The position numbers were made by a program, and so were the translations under genes. A stretch of DNA of 64,000 bases from Certhia americana (lineage: Eukaryota > Chordata > Aves > Passeriformes > Certhiidae). Every line of letters starts with the position of its first letter. Within the stretch, counting starts at the first letter, position 1. Positions 63,242 to 64,000 of this stretch are shown here, piece by piece. Location of the stretch: NCBI GenBank assembly GCA_018697195.1, contig CM031870.1, forward strand, positions 9,632,410 through 9,696,409, in the 5' to 3' direction. Below the pieces are notes generated by a model, which had not been told where the DNA came from, did not search any database, and saw only the letters and a program-made list of their open reading frames with translations.

Positions 63242-64000
63242 TAGTACCTAAATGTAAAAGTAGTTTATTGCTGGAATTAAAACATTTTTAAATTTGGAAA
63301 GAATTCCAGGTGAGCTTCTGTCCCTTAACCTAGCCTGTAATATCTTACTATCATTCTGTTTCATTAAACTTAGAAGTTATTGTAATGGAGTTTTCACATT
63401 AAGGATTATTGAGGAAATCTGCCATTTGTTTGGAGAACTCTCAAATTGTTTTAAACTTTGCAAAGAAGACACAAAGAAGACTACCTCTGTTGATAGTAGA
63501 GTGGCAATAATGGGACCTCTAATACTTTTTAAACAAATTTTGGTGTAATTTCATGAGAAGAGTTTTGTTTTGCTTTGTTTTTTAAGAGCATGGTTAGCTT
63601 CCTTAACAGCATTTTCTAAAACCAAGAGGAACATTACAGAGTTGTTTCCTGAACCTGGAGATTTAATTTCAGTTTTCGTTTAGCTATCTAACGTGTCTGA
63701 GTTTAAGCATCTTTCATCTGGTCAGTAAAGCAAATAGCAAGTTAGTGTCACTCACTAAGGAGTCAGCAACAGACAGAAATCTGCCTTGTGCCAGCCCATT
63801 GGACCCTGCTTTGGAAACATTGCTTGTTTCCATTGTGCGCTCTGCAACAGGTCATTTTCAGAAACAGGAAATCTACCTTTTTGTTATTTTATGTTATTTT
63901 AGAAGTAACAGAGTATGAAGAAAGTTCCTGACCTATAAATGTATGTTTATGTAGGAGGCAGGCCTGGTAGGGAAACTTCAGGTGGAAAATATCCTCAGAA
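63242..64000. other. Non-coding end of window
   Basis: AT-rich sequence with no supportable gene; the frame at 63294-63548 shows no features beyond chance. Confidence 0.6.

Noticed and set aside
1..64000. CRISPR arrays, operons, toxin systems, phage or tRNA/rRNA genes
   Set aside because: Nothing of the kind is visible; the window is ordinary vertebrate nuclear DNA.

Overview
The window is vertebrate nuclear DNA, almost certainly from a bird and probably a songbird. The evidence is a single intron-bearing EMP2 gene with bird/mammal-like splicing, a CpG island promoter, an antisense 3' fragment of the avian LINE CR1, several solo long terminal repeats (LTRs) of endogenous retroviruses, and low coding density. 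Nothing bacterial, plasmid-like or CRISPR-like is present. The songbird call is inference from the repeat style, not a search result.

Layout. 1-3.29 kb: non-coding, with one 54-bp tandem duplication. 3.29-4.92 kb: CpG island holding the untranslated first exon and first splice donor of EMP2. 4.48-18.15 kb: the long first intron, with a CR1 relic and a T/CT microsatellite. 18.18-22.56 kb: the four coding exons of EMP2 on the + strand, together 167 codons with all splice phases closing exactly. 22.56 to roughly 25 kb or further: the 3' UTR, with several AATAAA signals. 27.6-30.2 kb: a CpG-retaining stretch, then two exon-like blocks on the - strand encoding coiled-coil-like peptide. By the known vertebrate gene order (EMP2 tail-to-tail with ATF7IP2) these could be what is left of, or part of, ATF7IP2, but I could not confirm that from sequence. 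32.58-32.99 kb: a 412-bp solo LTR (- strand) with a 4-bp target duplication. 36.93-37.34 kb: a GGAA/13-bp minisatellite. 38.36-39.36 kb: a second, longer - strand LTR candidate. 43.9-44.4, 53.97-54.60 and 62.73-63.24 kb: three related + strand LTRs, the last with a 6-bp target duplication. The rest of 39-64 kb is AT-rich intergenic or intronic DNA in which I see no supportable gene.

The only confidently identified gene is EMP2, a four-pass membrane protein of the PMP22/EMP/claudin superfamily. I found no convincing new multi-gene system. The most useful leads are the - strand exon pair with its in-frame TAG, the CpG-retaining stretch at 27.9-28.3 kb, the minisatellite, and the dated set of LTR insertions.
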